Shown here in pieces: positions 33,968-44,090 of a stretch of 64,000 nucleotides of DNA. The notes under the pieces are model-generated. The model was not told where the DNA came from and searched no databases. It saw only the letters and a program-made list of their open reading frames with translations. The stretch comes from Clonostachys chloroleuca (taxonomy: Eukaryota; Ascomycota; Sordariomycetes; Hypocreales; Bionectriaceae). The translations under genes were made by a program, and so were the position numbers. The stretch covers positions 37,345,507 through 37,409,506 of the forward strand of contig JBANAY010000003.1 of NCBI GenBank assembly GCA_037952775.1. Direction: 5' to 3'. How positions within the stretch are numbered: position 1 is the stretch's first letter; the number at the start of each line of letters is the position of its first letter.

Positions 33968-34588
33968 GAAATCTAACAGAACTCTTGATATTACGATATC
34001 TCTCAGGTAGCTGATATAAATCCAACCGTGAGGGGAACTATCCTGCCGGCAATACAGAGGCTCCAACGTTTCCATTTAATCAGAGCTACCGTGCTATCCA
34101 CCCACCCGCAATAGTACAACCACTTAACTACTGGTAAGATAGTCTCTTATAATAGGCCCAATCTATAAATGCCTCACTGTAACTAAGTCAAAGGGCAGCC
34201 TGCTCCCTGATGGTCCTACTGGTCCCGATAATGGTATCATGGGGAGAGAGAGGTAAACCCCGTTGCCTTCTCTGAAACACAGATTGGTGCTAAAGTTCCT
34301 TCCGACCCCAGAGGCGTAAATATACCTGGTTTGGGCTTTGTTCTTGTCACACAATGTTCCCCACTTCGGAAATTCCTTGTCTATATATGAGAGGGTTATT
34401 GATATTAGTTCCTCAACGGAATGATCCGCGCGCATGTTCCTAAGGCGTTCAGGGCCTGCCCAGGTCGATATCTCATCTCAGATTGGTATTAGTCTGACCT
34501 CCACATAAAGCCGCATGGTACTACCATGCCGTAGATGAAGAAAGAAGTGCATCGAGAAACCAAATCAGGGTCGCATTTAGTAAGCATC
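33967..34588. other. intergenic, upstream of aldehyde dehydrogenase
   Basis: No gene is recognised. An in-frame upstream ATG at 34535 could extend the aldehyde dehydrogenase by 18 residues; the overlapping minus-strand frame at 34489-34947 is a shadow. Confidence 0.5.
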
Positions 34589-36228
34589 ATGAACAGAAGC
34601 ATACTACAGCGGGTAAGAATCGCCCAACAACCAGAGCGCTGGTTCAACATCAGGCACCGACGTCTCTCCACTAAAACGACGGTTCCCCTCGTTATCAACG
34701 GCAAAGATGTTGAGACCTCCAATGTCCATTCTGTTATAAGCCCTTTGACGAGTAAGCCAATATGGTCTCTGGCATGTGCATCAAGCCAGCATCTCGAAGA
34801 TGCGATCCAAAGTGCCCATTCCGCTTTCCCAAGGTGGTCCAAGACTAAGGCATCTGCACGACGCGACATCTTTCTTGCTGCGGCTGATATTATGAATAAG
34901 CGACGATCAGAACTTGGTGAATACATGCACCATGAGATAGGAGCCAACCAAATATATCAAGATTTTATTCTAGGGCTTGCTATTGATGGCCTGAAAGACA
35001 CGGCTGGGCGAATTTCTGGGGCCGTCCAGGGGTCTACACCAGAGTCGACCTATGAAGGAATGAAGGCCATCGTTCATAAGCGCCCCTATGGAGTGAATCT
35101 TGGGATTGCACCATGGTATGCTATCATTAAGACATCAACTCTTGCATACCGATCATCCTACTAATGTTGCCTACGCATTAGGAATGCGCCATACCATCTT
35201 GGACTACGATCTATCTCCTTTGCCCTCGCTACTGGAAATACAGCTATTCTGAAAGGAGCAGAACTTTCACCACGGTGCTACTGGGGAATTGTTGACGTCT
35301 TCCGCGAAGCTGGTTTACCAGACGGAGCTCTGAATCTCATCTTTCACTCTCCCCAAGATGCAGGCACCACCATCAGCGCCCTTGTGTCCCATCCGACAGT
35401 AAAGAAGATCAACTTTACCGGAAGCACCAGGGTTGGCAGTATCATCTCTGAAATTGCTGGTAAACATCTGAAACCAGTTCTTATGGAGCTTGGAGGAAAA
35501 GCGAGTGCGATTGTGCTCGAAGATGCCGACCTAGAGCAAGCTGCCCTCCATTGCGCACGAGGAGCTTTTATGAATGTGAGTATTTGAGGAATAATCCTAT
35601 CTTCCGCTGAATCGAGTCACTCATAATAAGAAATCAGGCTGGGCAGATATGTATGTCAACCGAACGCATCTTAGTACAAGATTCGATCGCCCCCGAATTC
35701 CAGAATATCCTGCAACGCACTATCCAAGACCTATTTGGGTCCGCAGATAATACTCCAGTCCTTGTGACTGCGGCTTCAGCCCAACGAAACAGGGCCTTAA
35801 TATCAGATGCAGTCGGCAAGGGTGCAGAATCAGTGCAAATCTTCAGCGACACTCACAAAGATCAGGTAGAGACCAGAATACGCCCAGTCGTCCTTAAAGA
35901 TATCGACAAGAAAATGGATCTTTATGCCAACGAATCTTTTGGTCCCAGCGTGTCACTCTTCACTTTTGAAACTTTGAATAATGCTATCACATTAGCCAAT
36001 GACACAGACTACGGCCTGTCAGCTTCCATCTTCACAGATGACTTAGGCAAGGCATTTCGTGTTGCTGACGAATTGGAATCTGGGGCTGTTCATATCAACT
36101 CGATGACCGTTCACGATGAGTATCCCCTTCCCCATGGCGGAGTAAAGAGTAGTGGGTTTGGACGTTTCAATGGTTACCAAGGGTTGGATGAATTTCTATA
36201 CTATAAAACAGTCACCTGGATGGAGTAG
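34589..36228 (+). CDS. NAD(P)-dependent aldehyde dehydrogenase (salicylaldehyde/vanillin dehydrogenase-like)
   Basis: Three exons (34589-35115, 35182-35575, 35638-36228) give 503 residues, standard for the family. Catalytic residues are present: Asn177 in PWNAPYHLG (split by intron 1), Glu278 in MELGGKAS and the nucleophile Cys312 in AGQICMSTER, plus NFTGSTRVG for the cofactor. The start at MNRSILQRVRIA gives an Arg-rich, possibly mitochondrial leader before VPLVINGKDVETS; an in-frame ATG at 34535 is an alternative. The closest remembered relatives oxidise aromatic aldehydes to acids. In this island it could oxidise an aldehyde released by an oxidase or aldolase. The specificity is inferred. 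Confidence 0.92.
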
Positions 36229-36488
36229 TTTAGATTTCAATACCCTTGTTTCAGACACCAAGGAAACTTTCAACGCAAGCGCGCAGTGGGCTTGCACACT
36301 TCAATTTGGCGTACGCTAGATATTTATTTCAAACGCAGGATAGGGAGTTTTGCTAATCGAACTATTCGCTTGTTTTGACGGCATAGATTAAAGCTCTTAA
36401 TTCCACTACTCTAGCTCTTGAGTTCAAGAGCTATGTAGAAACGAGTTGGAAAGCCGGAGTTAGAGTCGGAAGTCCGGAACCACTTACT
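36229..36488. other. intergenic
   Basis: Short stretch between the aldehyde dehydrogenase and the FMN dehydrogenase remnant, with a CGGAA motif near 36475 and no open frame of note. Confidence 0.4.
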
Positions 36489-36867
36489 CTGAATGACATG
36501 CCCAACTCCTTCCTAGCCCTCGTAGGCCATAGCTAAGAGAACACGAATTAGAAAGCTCCTACCTATGCCGACTGCTTACGCTCTGAGAGAAATAGCTTTA
36601 ATCATATCGGCCCCGCTTCGAAACCCTCCATCAATTAAGATTTCAACAGAGGAGAGGATCTCAGGGTAGTGATTCTACACATCCGGTCAAACCAGGATAT
36701 CTGGAGGTGGGTGCGCGGTCAGTGGCTCTACCACAGTGATTGCCAAGCACAATGCGTCCCATGGAGTGTGCAACTCTCGCATCTCGGCCAGTCTAGACCC
36801 CTTTGACCATGATCGGTAGAGATTCTGACCTTCGAAGCCATGGAATAATGCTCCAATCCGCGGTGAA
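36489..36867 (-). pseudogene. FMN-dependent alpha-hydroxyacid dehydrogenase remnant
   Basis: The minus strand carries the C-terminal half of the lactate/glycolate oxidase fold: WSIIPWLRRSESLPIMVKGV, then TAG, TGRDARVAHSMG, VLGNHCGRATDRAP, and in another frame SVEILIDGGFRSGADMIKAI with the FMN-phosphate site, then AVGIGRSF and EGVGHVIQ. Stops include TAG where Gln is expected (GVQTG and YGQEG contexts) and TAA before AVGIG, and there is at least one frame change. The N-terminal half is absent. Clearly dead. Confidence 0.75.
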
Positions 36868-37491
36868 GTCAATCAATCCAGGTGTGTGCCTCATAAGGCT
36901 ACTACCTCTTTATCACCACTGCTCACAGTTGTCTTCACCCAGGCCATAACAATTACTCCATTAGATTCGACGCATTTCTTCCTCTCACTATAAGACCATA
37001 GGAAAATCAAGGGCAGTTGATCCTTGTTCGCGTGGTTGGAAAAAGTATGTTATTGGGTTGGTTCCAAAAATTTGTTGCAAGGTTAGCCTGACGGTGCTGT
37101 GAAACAGTGAATAATTCCTCCTACATCTGGTCCTCGAGCCAAGCGGGTTTGTAGACCAGAGCCGGAACACGTAGCCGGAATACGGATTTGGGGACGGAAA
37201 TCCCGATCTACATCAGAGCCAAGTATCATGGCAGCATTTTTATTATAGCCCAGGTAGTAACCACAGGCTACTATTGCGGGGATACCGGAATCCAGGTATT
37301 CCGCCGGTTAGGCGTTCCTAACCTAACTGCGAGTCAATCAGGTCCCAAACCGCCTGTGGCAGTCGATCCAGATTATGAATCGATTTTATATACCTTTGCT
37401 AAGGTAGAATAGGAAATGCAAATTCCAGAGACCCTCGGAAAACCATCGAGACAAGAGCCATATTACGAGAAAGATTAACCGCAAAGTCAAT
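36868..37491. promoter_or_regulatory. upstream region of the BBE-like gene with CGGAA elements
   Basis: CGGAA occurs at 37162, 37176, 37195 and 37286, with TTCCG at 37299; the last two form an inverted pair (CCGGAATCCAGGTATTCCG). All lie about 190-330 bp before the BBE-like ATG. No gene is recognised in the stretch. Confidence 0.4.
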
Positions 37492-39101
37492 ATGTCAGAC
37501 AAAACACCCCGATATCTCACGCAACCCCAGTACAACTCAAAGGTTCTCGTTCGCGGTAATCCGGACTACGAGCGATGCCGTCGCAACAATCCAACCGCCG
37601 ACACTCCATCCCGCTTCCCACGAGAGATACACATAGTTGAAACGCCCCAAGATGTTTCAAAGGCTCTTCAGCGTGCCACTGAGCTTGGGGTGCCTGTTGG
37701 CATCCGCTCATCTGGCCATATTATGAACATGCCCAACCTCATTGAAGGCGGTATTCTCATCGATACGATCAACCTAAACCGGCAGATCGACTATGACTCG
37801 GTTACACAAGAGATTACATTCGGCCCATCTTGTCGTGTAGAGGAGCTTGCGGCAAGATTGAAAGAGATCAACCGGTTCTTCCCTCACGGGCATGCTCCTA
37901 CCGTAGGCTCAGGCGGGTTCCTCTTGGCTGGTGGTCAAGGCTGGTTTGTCCGTGGTTGGGGCGCCACCAATCAAACATGGCTCACCAAGATCGAAATTGT
38001 TGTTCCGGACGGGCGAACTGTTATTGCCAGCCGTACAGAGAACCGAGATTTATTCTGGGCAGCACGTGGCAGCGGCCTGGGTTTCTTTGGTGTTGTCACT
38101 CGATTTTGGGGACGAACTATCAAAACCTCGCTGATGTGGGAGCGAATCCTTAAGTTTGAGATCAATAATGACAACTATATGACCCTCATGTCATGGGCGA
38201 TTGAGAGGGGGCGCGACACCCCTAAGTATGGTACAGACCTAAACCTCACTATTGACTATCCAGAGAAATTCGATCCGTCTTATACCACAGATGCCATTCC
38301 TCCCGGTGGAAAACTTCATCTGACGCTCAACTTGCTCTGCTACTCGGACAATATCAGAGAGGCGCGAACCTTGCTTAGCGCCTACGACAAAATCACTCCC
38401 GAGGTCCAAGAGAGCCTCCTTAAGATAGAGCCTGTACAAAGAAGAACTGTCGAAGAGGTCTTCGCTCGAAAGCGCGGATTTCTCGGCAATGCTGGGAATG
38501 ATCGGTGGCAAATCAACAGTATCATGAATGACCCGGATGTCCCTCTAGAGAGAGTGAGTTTGTCACCCCCTTTTTTTTTCCACATCACGATTTCGTTTGT
38601 TTGAAAGATTTCCCAGGCTCACGAATAACCCTTTAGCTCCTGGAAGCAATTAAGCCAGCCATGCTTGAGCTTCCCACGCGCACTTCTTCCGTGTTCTTGT
38701 GCCACTGTGATATTACACCAGACGAGGAAGATGCATGCCTCAGTCTGCCTCAGGATCTCTATATCTCTACCATCACAGGATGGACGGACTCCCGGCTCGA
38801 GCCAGCTATTTATCAGCCCATGCGCGACCACTACAGGCGTGCTTTTCCTGTGGCTGTGGGACAATATATTACTGAGATTGATGTCAATAACGACGATGCA
38901 AATGTAGGTTTAATAATTGTCATCATTCTTTGCAGTAATCTTACTGACATTCTAAAGAATAAGGTACTGAGCGACACTGCTTTGGCTAAATTCCTTAAGA
39001 TCAGAGAGAAGTGGGATCCGAACGAACTATTTCCTAACTATAAGACCTTCATCCGCGCGCATGATAAAATCAACCGCATGAAAAATAAAGCCCAGCTGTA
39101 A
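37492..39101 (+). CDS. BBE-like FAD-linked oxidase
   Basis: Three exons (37492-38553, 38637-38903, 38958-39101) give 490 residues. The N-terminal half is an FAD-binding type 4 (PCMH) domain: VPVGIRSSGHIM with His76 as the candidate covalent FAD attachment residue, ILIDTINLNRQIDYD, TVGSGGFLLAGGQGWFVRG, and DLFWAARGSGLGFFGVVTRF. The C-terminus ends in the berberine-bridge-like motif IREKWDPNELFPNYKTF. The second intron (54 bp) is a multiple of three and has no stop, so retention would add 18 residues. No signal peptide is visible, so it is probably intracellular. Such enzymes oxidise alcohols, amines or phenols with O2 and release peroxide, which the catalase downstream may clear. The substrate is unknown. 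Confidence 0.9.
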
Positions 39102-39258
39102 CCCTTACATACCGATTGAAAACGATATTAACTAGGTTATATATAGCACTATATATAGTAAGCTATAATTGAACACTACGCGCTTAACTTTGCAGTTTCC
39201 GAGCTTGTAAATCCAAAATATCTAGCAGTGTAGCTTATAAACGCTAGTGTTTAGGTTC

Positions 39259-40265
39259 CTATCCAAGCACTTTCCTCGCCCGAATACCTCGTATTCTTTG
39301 ATTTGTTCCATAGCCATAGAGTGCCGATGGATTGAGTCTCAAAGCTTCCTCGTTGCTCAGTTGATCTAGATCTGCAGTCTCTATATAGCCTCTGTCCTTA
39401 GCAATCTTCGCTAAATAGTGAAGCATGTCGCCCCATTGCCACATCCCATTTCTCGGCAAAGTAGTACCCATGGCTTCCCCAAGTGACAGTGGTATCATTA
39501 GATATAGTCGCATCACCCTTAAGTAATTCAAGGCTAACTAGGTCATAGAAGTGAATATCAGAAATTCATGTCTTTCCGGTACCGATCAAAAATCCTTTTT
39601 TCCGTTCCAAGATAATGCTGCTAATCCAATACACTTGCATACTCGTCGTATTACAAGGCCTCCGTCGAGGTCCATGTATGAGTGGTGGGCATATCATAGC
39701 AGTCTTGACCGAGTCAGCGTGCTCCCTGCCCAGAAAACTCGGCATCCACGTTGCGATGCTTTACCACGTCTGGGAGATTCACGACTTTCTCTATGCCTTC
39801 CCAGTCATCGAATGTCTTCGTACGTTCAATACCCCATGTTTCGTTTCGAAAATCTTCATACATTGTGACACCTGCGCTAGAAGTATGGATAAAGAAGGCT
39901 GGTCGTTCGGGGGTATAACCTTGGGCACCGCGCGCAATTGCTTGGGCTCCTGCTAAATGGGAACAGCTCGCAAAATCTAAAGAGTCTGGTCAACAACAAC
40001 TCGCGAGTGTGGGCGGCTCTCGTGATTTCAACTTGCGGTAGATAATGTCCGCTCTTTCGACTTCTCTCTCGATAACGCAACTCGAGACGAGATCTCCTTC
40101 GACAACTCGGACGTTTGTATACGCTTTCTAAACAAAACTAGCCTTTTTAGCATCTCGAATAGGGGCTGACGTATTCCAGTGCGACCTCTCACGAGTAATA
40201 ACGCTGAGGAAATCCCCGCCGACATAACCTGCAATACCAGCGCTAAACGGCAACCCGTTAATACG
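39259..40265 (-). pseudogene. NAD-dependent epimerase/dehydratase (extended SDR) remnant
   Basis: Reading leftwards: IAGYVGGDFLSVI (decayed Rossmann motif, about 40250-40197), VRVVEGDLV, AQAIARGAQGYTPE with FFIHTSSAGVTMYEDF, FDDWEGIEKVVNLPD and HRNVDAE, then in other frames ADSVKTAMICPPLIHG, ERKKGFLIGTGKT, TWGSHGYYFAE and finally WQWGDMLHYLAKIAKDRGY to GTNQRIRGIRARKVLG at the 39259 stop. At least four frame changes and several stops separate the pieces. Relatives are NAD(P)-dependent epimerase-like reductases. Non-functional. Confidence 0.7.
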
Positions 40266-41208
40266 CATAAAATAGACTGATACTCCGTATAGCAACCTAT
40301 ATAAAGACACGCGGATTCTCCAATGTGCCTCGTTCGACTAAGCTGACTGTACTGATTGCAAGGAGACCAACACGAAGACTTTACGCAGTATGTGAGTACC
40401 AACAGTCAACTTGAATATAAGTATATGATCAGGAATTCGCGATTTCACTGTTGGGCTTAAGCCTATCCTGACCACGCCATACTGCAGACTTGGCGGAATA
40501 TATACTCCGCCATTATTCGCTTATGAGAATGCGCTTAATAATGAATCAAGGCTGCCCAGTCATCTTCAAGTAATGAAATCGCAGTATTATACACCTCCAA
40601 CTCTTCCATTCCACGAACTATTAACAGTGGTACAAACAACTTGCTCCAGTTGATGGCGAAAAAGAAAAAGAAATAAGAGTATTTCCAAACAACCTAAAAT
40701 CCTTTTGGATAAAAGCGTATCAAATGAAAGTGCCTGTAACCTGTGAGGCCTACAACACTGTGTTAATGCATGATGTACCGAACCCATCTCTGTGTGAAGA
40801 AGGTGGATAGAGGCAGGAACAATTCCTCGCCAGACCTAGTTATATATATACCTGAACGGGTAAGATACTATCTCCAATTTTCATTATAATGCTAAGCTAG
40901 AGCATTTTTGACCCGATGAGTTAAAACAAAAGAAGAAGTCAGACCCAACAACTCAACACAATGAATACGAAAGGTTAAAATAAAAAGCTTCGCTAGCGAC
41001 CCGATGAGTTAAATTCGCTTGACTAGCCATTACGTGCACATTTTGCTGCTTGTTTCGTGACTTCAGCCGTAGGTTCTCCTGGCAGAGTATATTCCTGCTG
41101 GTTGGCTACCACTCACCCCGGCATTGTGCCACACAAAATGTATAGTGTACGTAAAGGGTGTATTTAAAGACCCAGAAATTGACGCCATCGGCCCTCCACC
41201 ACGAAGAC
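40266..41208. other. intergenic with a 16-bp direct repeat
   Basis: No gene is recognised. GACCCGATGAGTTAAA occurs exactly at 40910-40925 and 40998-41013, 88 bp apart, 3' of the aldoxime dehydratase gene. AT-rich purine tracts lie between. Confidence 0.5.
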
Positions 41209-42303
41209 CTAGTCGTCATCACGAATAGACGAGAGCATACCGGTATTCGCATGGCATGAGACATATTCGAAAAGTTGCTGGCTAGACTCCAATACCGACA
41301 CCTCGTGGTAGAGGTGTAAGCTGAGTTCATTGTTCATCTCTTTGGCGTACTTCATAAAGACAGCGAAGATATTGACGTGCGTGGGATGAGACTTGCTCCA
41401 AGCCTCCAAGGAAGCCAGATCATCGAAATAGCCAAGACCGAAGCTACGATCTTTCCCAATCTCACCCTTGGGGCCAACAATGTCCATGAATCGGTTGCTG
41501 TAACAGCCAACCTCGTCCCCGTGATCGTGAAGGAAGTCCATCCCGGCTTGCAGAGCGGGTCGCATCATCTTGAGGTACAGGTCACGCTCTTTAGGAAGCG
41601 ACTCTTTCCAGTCTTGTCCGGAGCGGATCACGGCAAGGTTTCTCTTGCCAGGCACGCGTACCCTGGACGTAAGAGTGGATGGACGTTTCGGCCCTCCGGC
41701 TTGCAAGAACGCCTTCTCACCCACAAGCTCGTCGACTTGTGCCAGAGGCAGGCGGTCGCGCATGCTTCCCCAGTAACCATGCTCCAGAACCGGACCACTG
41801 ACATTGTCCCGCATGTAAGATGCACCTTCGCGCATGGTCGTGTCAGTCAGGATGGTCTCAAAGCGATCCATAGTAGGGAAGAAGACCTCCAAGAACCATC
41901 CATTCTGCTGGTTTGTCGGATCCAAGCCAGACCACCACTCTTGAAACCCAGTCTGTTCCAACCATTCGTTCCATGTCCTTCTATCTGGCCAGTATGCCAG
42001 AATAGCGATGTTGTAGTGGCTTCGGTTGTCTGTCACAGCAGCGACCTCTTCCAACGTGGGTCGAAGATGACTGGGGACAGCTGTTGAACTGGTGAAGGAG
42101 ATGATCTTCTCCATGGCGACACCATCATTGAGGTCAGATGAAGAATATTGCACTCCAATAATCGCAAAGACCAGCTCTTTCATCGACGGTGGGTACCGCG
42201 AAGCGTAAATTTCAAAGGGAGGCTTGAAATTGTCTGGCGTTTTACCTGGGACAACTCTCTCTGTCCGTAAGTGGGGGGCAATAGCCGACTCGATTTCAGC
42301 CAT
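41209..42303 (-). CDS. heme aldoxime dehydratase (phenylacetaldoxime dehydratase-like)
   Basis: A single exon of 364 residues, close to the 350-390 of known aldoxime dehydratases. The N-terminus MAEIESAIAPHLRTER with PPFEIYASRYP, then FAIIGVQYSS, matches the family, as do NGWFLEVFFPTMDRFETI and GPVLEHGYWGSMRDR. The C-terminal heme region reads FGLGYFDDLASLEAWSKSH-PTHV, giving His306/His309 as the heme ligand candidate, and LHLYHEVSVL with His333 as the likely distal catalytic His. The enzyme dehydrates an aldoxime (R-CH=NOH) to a nitrile. I chose ATG 42301-42303 because family similarity begins there; the frame extends 36 codons upstream. It is head to head with a nitrilase, so the product is probably hydrolysed to a carboxylic acid. 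A TATAAA lies about 117 bp upstream. Confidence 0.9.
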   Translation of the reverse strand: MAEIESAIAPHLRTERVVPGKTPDNFKPPFEIYASRYPPSMKELVFAIIGVQYSSSDLNDGVAMEKIISFTSSTAVPSHLRPTLEEVAAVTDNRSHYNIAILAYWPDRRTWNEWLEQTGFQEWWSGLDPTNQQNGWFLEVFFPTMDRFETILTDTTMREGASYMRDNVSGPVLEHGYWGSMRDRLPLAQVDELVGEKAFLQAGGPKRPSTLTSRVRVPGKRNLAVIRSGQDWKESLPKERDLYLKMMRPALQAGMDFLHDHGDEVGCYSNRFMDIVGPKGEIGKDRSFGLGYFDDLASLEAWSKSHPTHVNIFAVFMKYAKEMNNELSLHLYHEVSVLESSQQLFEYVSCHANTGMLSSIRDDD

Positions 42304-43021
42304 CTTGAGATTTGGCAAAGATTTATGAACGTTGGAATCGACTTTCGAGATGCCTTCAACACAGTCGTGGTGGTTATTGTGGCCAAGATTGTCCGGAAGC
42401 GGCATGCACACACAGGCGGTTTATATTCCCTGCTTGCAGAGGCTAAGACGCCGCGGATATCTTGAAAGCCGACACTAGTCAGATATGACTTGCAATTGCA
42501 ACTCCTTCAATGCCATAGACATACAATTCAAATCCAGACCATACGATTGGACATTTGAGACAATCGCCCCAACAGCCCAAGACAACAGAAGCTATGGGAA
42601 ACGATAGGATATTGCTTTCCCGGAGTGGGTCCATTCGATATAGATCGCCCCCATGATGTTGATCACTGACTTATGTTGATATCAAAAGATAGGATAATGC
42701 TCTGCCGGAGATCGGCTAAATCATAGATTACCCCGCGTGCAGATAGAACAACCATTAATCTGGGGTAAGTGAACATTAATCGATAGGCAATTGCTGTCCC
42801 GGACTAGTCACGTCGCGAAGATGAACCAGTGGCTTACCGGGGCATCGGAATATGAGGACTTCAGCGCAGCTTGAAGATCTATAAAGGAGCAATACTCATT
42901 CGAAGTATCATGAGTTGATCGAGAACATCAAGCCTTTTCACACGACATCACATATTTCAAGACTCATCTGCACTTGTTCTTTCATCACAAACCAATACCC
43001 CCGGTCGATCGATTTAACACA
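42304..43021. promoter_or_regulatory. bidirectional promoter with three 22-bp repeats
   Basis: The 718-bp gap between the two ATGs has a minus-strand TATAAA at 42420-42425 and a plus-strand TATAAA at 42880-42885, 137 bp before the nitrilase start. Between them are three diverged direct repeats at 42603-42624, 42688-42709 and 42782-42803, starting GATAGGATATTGCT, GATAGGATAATGCT and GATAGGCAATTGCT and each ending in a CCGGA core. Spacings are 85 and 94 bp, about eight to nine helical turns. They look like binding sites for one regulator serving both genes. The neighbouring Zn2Cys6 regulator (45347) is the nearest candidate. Confidence 0.7.
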
Positions 43022-44090
43022 ATGTCGGCTTCCGGTCAGAAACTCAAGGTTGCTGCCATCCAGGCTGAGCCTGCATGGAACGATCTCGAAGGGGGTGTCA
43101 CCAAGTCCATCGCCCTCATTGAGCAGGCTGCGGCGCAGGGAGCTCAGGTCGTCGGCTTTCCCGAGGTCTTCATTCCCGGATACCCATGGTGAGTTATTTA
43201 GCCTCTCATGGTTGGCCAAAATACGGACGACTAACACTGGCTGGGTAAGGAGCATCTGGGCACAGAACCCCATCGACAATGGAAAATTCATGGATGAATA
43301 CTTCCGCAACTCCCTAGCAAAGGATTCGCCCGAGATGAAGCGCATCTGCGCCGCCGTCAGGGAGGCTGGCGTCTTTGTCGTCCTAGGCTACAGCGAGCGA
43401 TACCGGGGTACCCTCTACATTGCCCAATCATTCATCGACGAGAACGGAGTCATTGTCCACCATCGCCGCAAGATCAAGCCCACCCACGTCGAGCGGGCCT
43501 ACTGGGGCGATGGCCAGGGCGAGTCTCTCCAGAGCGTGGTGCCCAGCTCCAAGCTCCCTGATGTCCGAGTCGGAGGTCTCAACTGCTGGGAGCATACCCA
43601 GACTCTCCTCCGATACTACGAGTACGAGCAAGACGTCGATGTGCACATTGCCAGCTGGCCACCTCTCTGGCCGACGCCTAAGAAGGACGGAAAGCCCGAC
43701 CCCGCCTGGCCAAGCCACATCACTGACGAGATGTGCCTCCGCTTCTCTCAAATCGTCTCCCTCGAGGGTGCCTGCTTTGTCGCAGTCGCCACGCAGGTCC
43801 TCACCAAGGAGAGCCTCAAGCGATGCAGAGTCGACCAATTTGAGTACGCAACAAACCACCTCACCCATGGCGGTGGTTTCAGCATGATCTACAATCCATG
43901 GGGAGAGGAGCTTGTGGAGCGTCTAGACCCAAGTGAAGAGGGCATTCTCATCGCCGAGGTTGATCTATCCCTGAAGCGGCTTGCTAAGCAGAACCTGGAT
44001 GTCGTCGGTCATTACTGCCGCCCAGACCAGCTGAGCCTGCGCGTGAACAAGTATCCCGCCCGCGCCGTGCACTACGCCAGCGAACCCTAG
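43022..44090 (+). CDS. nitrilase
   Basis: Two exons (43022-43188 and 43250-44090; 61-bp intron) give 335 residues. The catalytic triad is complete: Glu48 in [12 protein letters not shown], Lys132 in [11 protein letters not shown] and Cys168 in [10 protein letters not shown]. The intron falls inside the PW motif. C-terminal [16 protein letters not shown] and [14 protein letters not shown] match fungal nitrilases, which form helical oligomers and convert nitriles to carboxylic acids plus ammonia. A transcript starting farther upstream is open in another frame and is not needed. The divergent aldoxime dehydratase would supply the nitrile; together they could detoxify or use arylacetaldoximes or arylacetonitriles as a nitrogen source. 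Cyanide hydratase is less likely given the cluster partner, but is not excluded. Confidence 0.92.

Noticed and set aside
41377..42087. 236-codon plus-strand frame over the aldoxime dehydratase
   Set aside because: Antisense shadow of a gene with clear heme-enzyme motifs on the minus strand.
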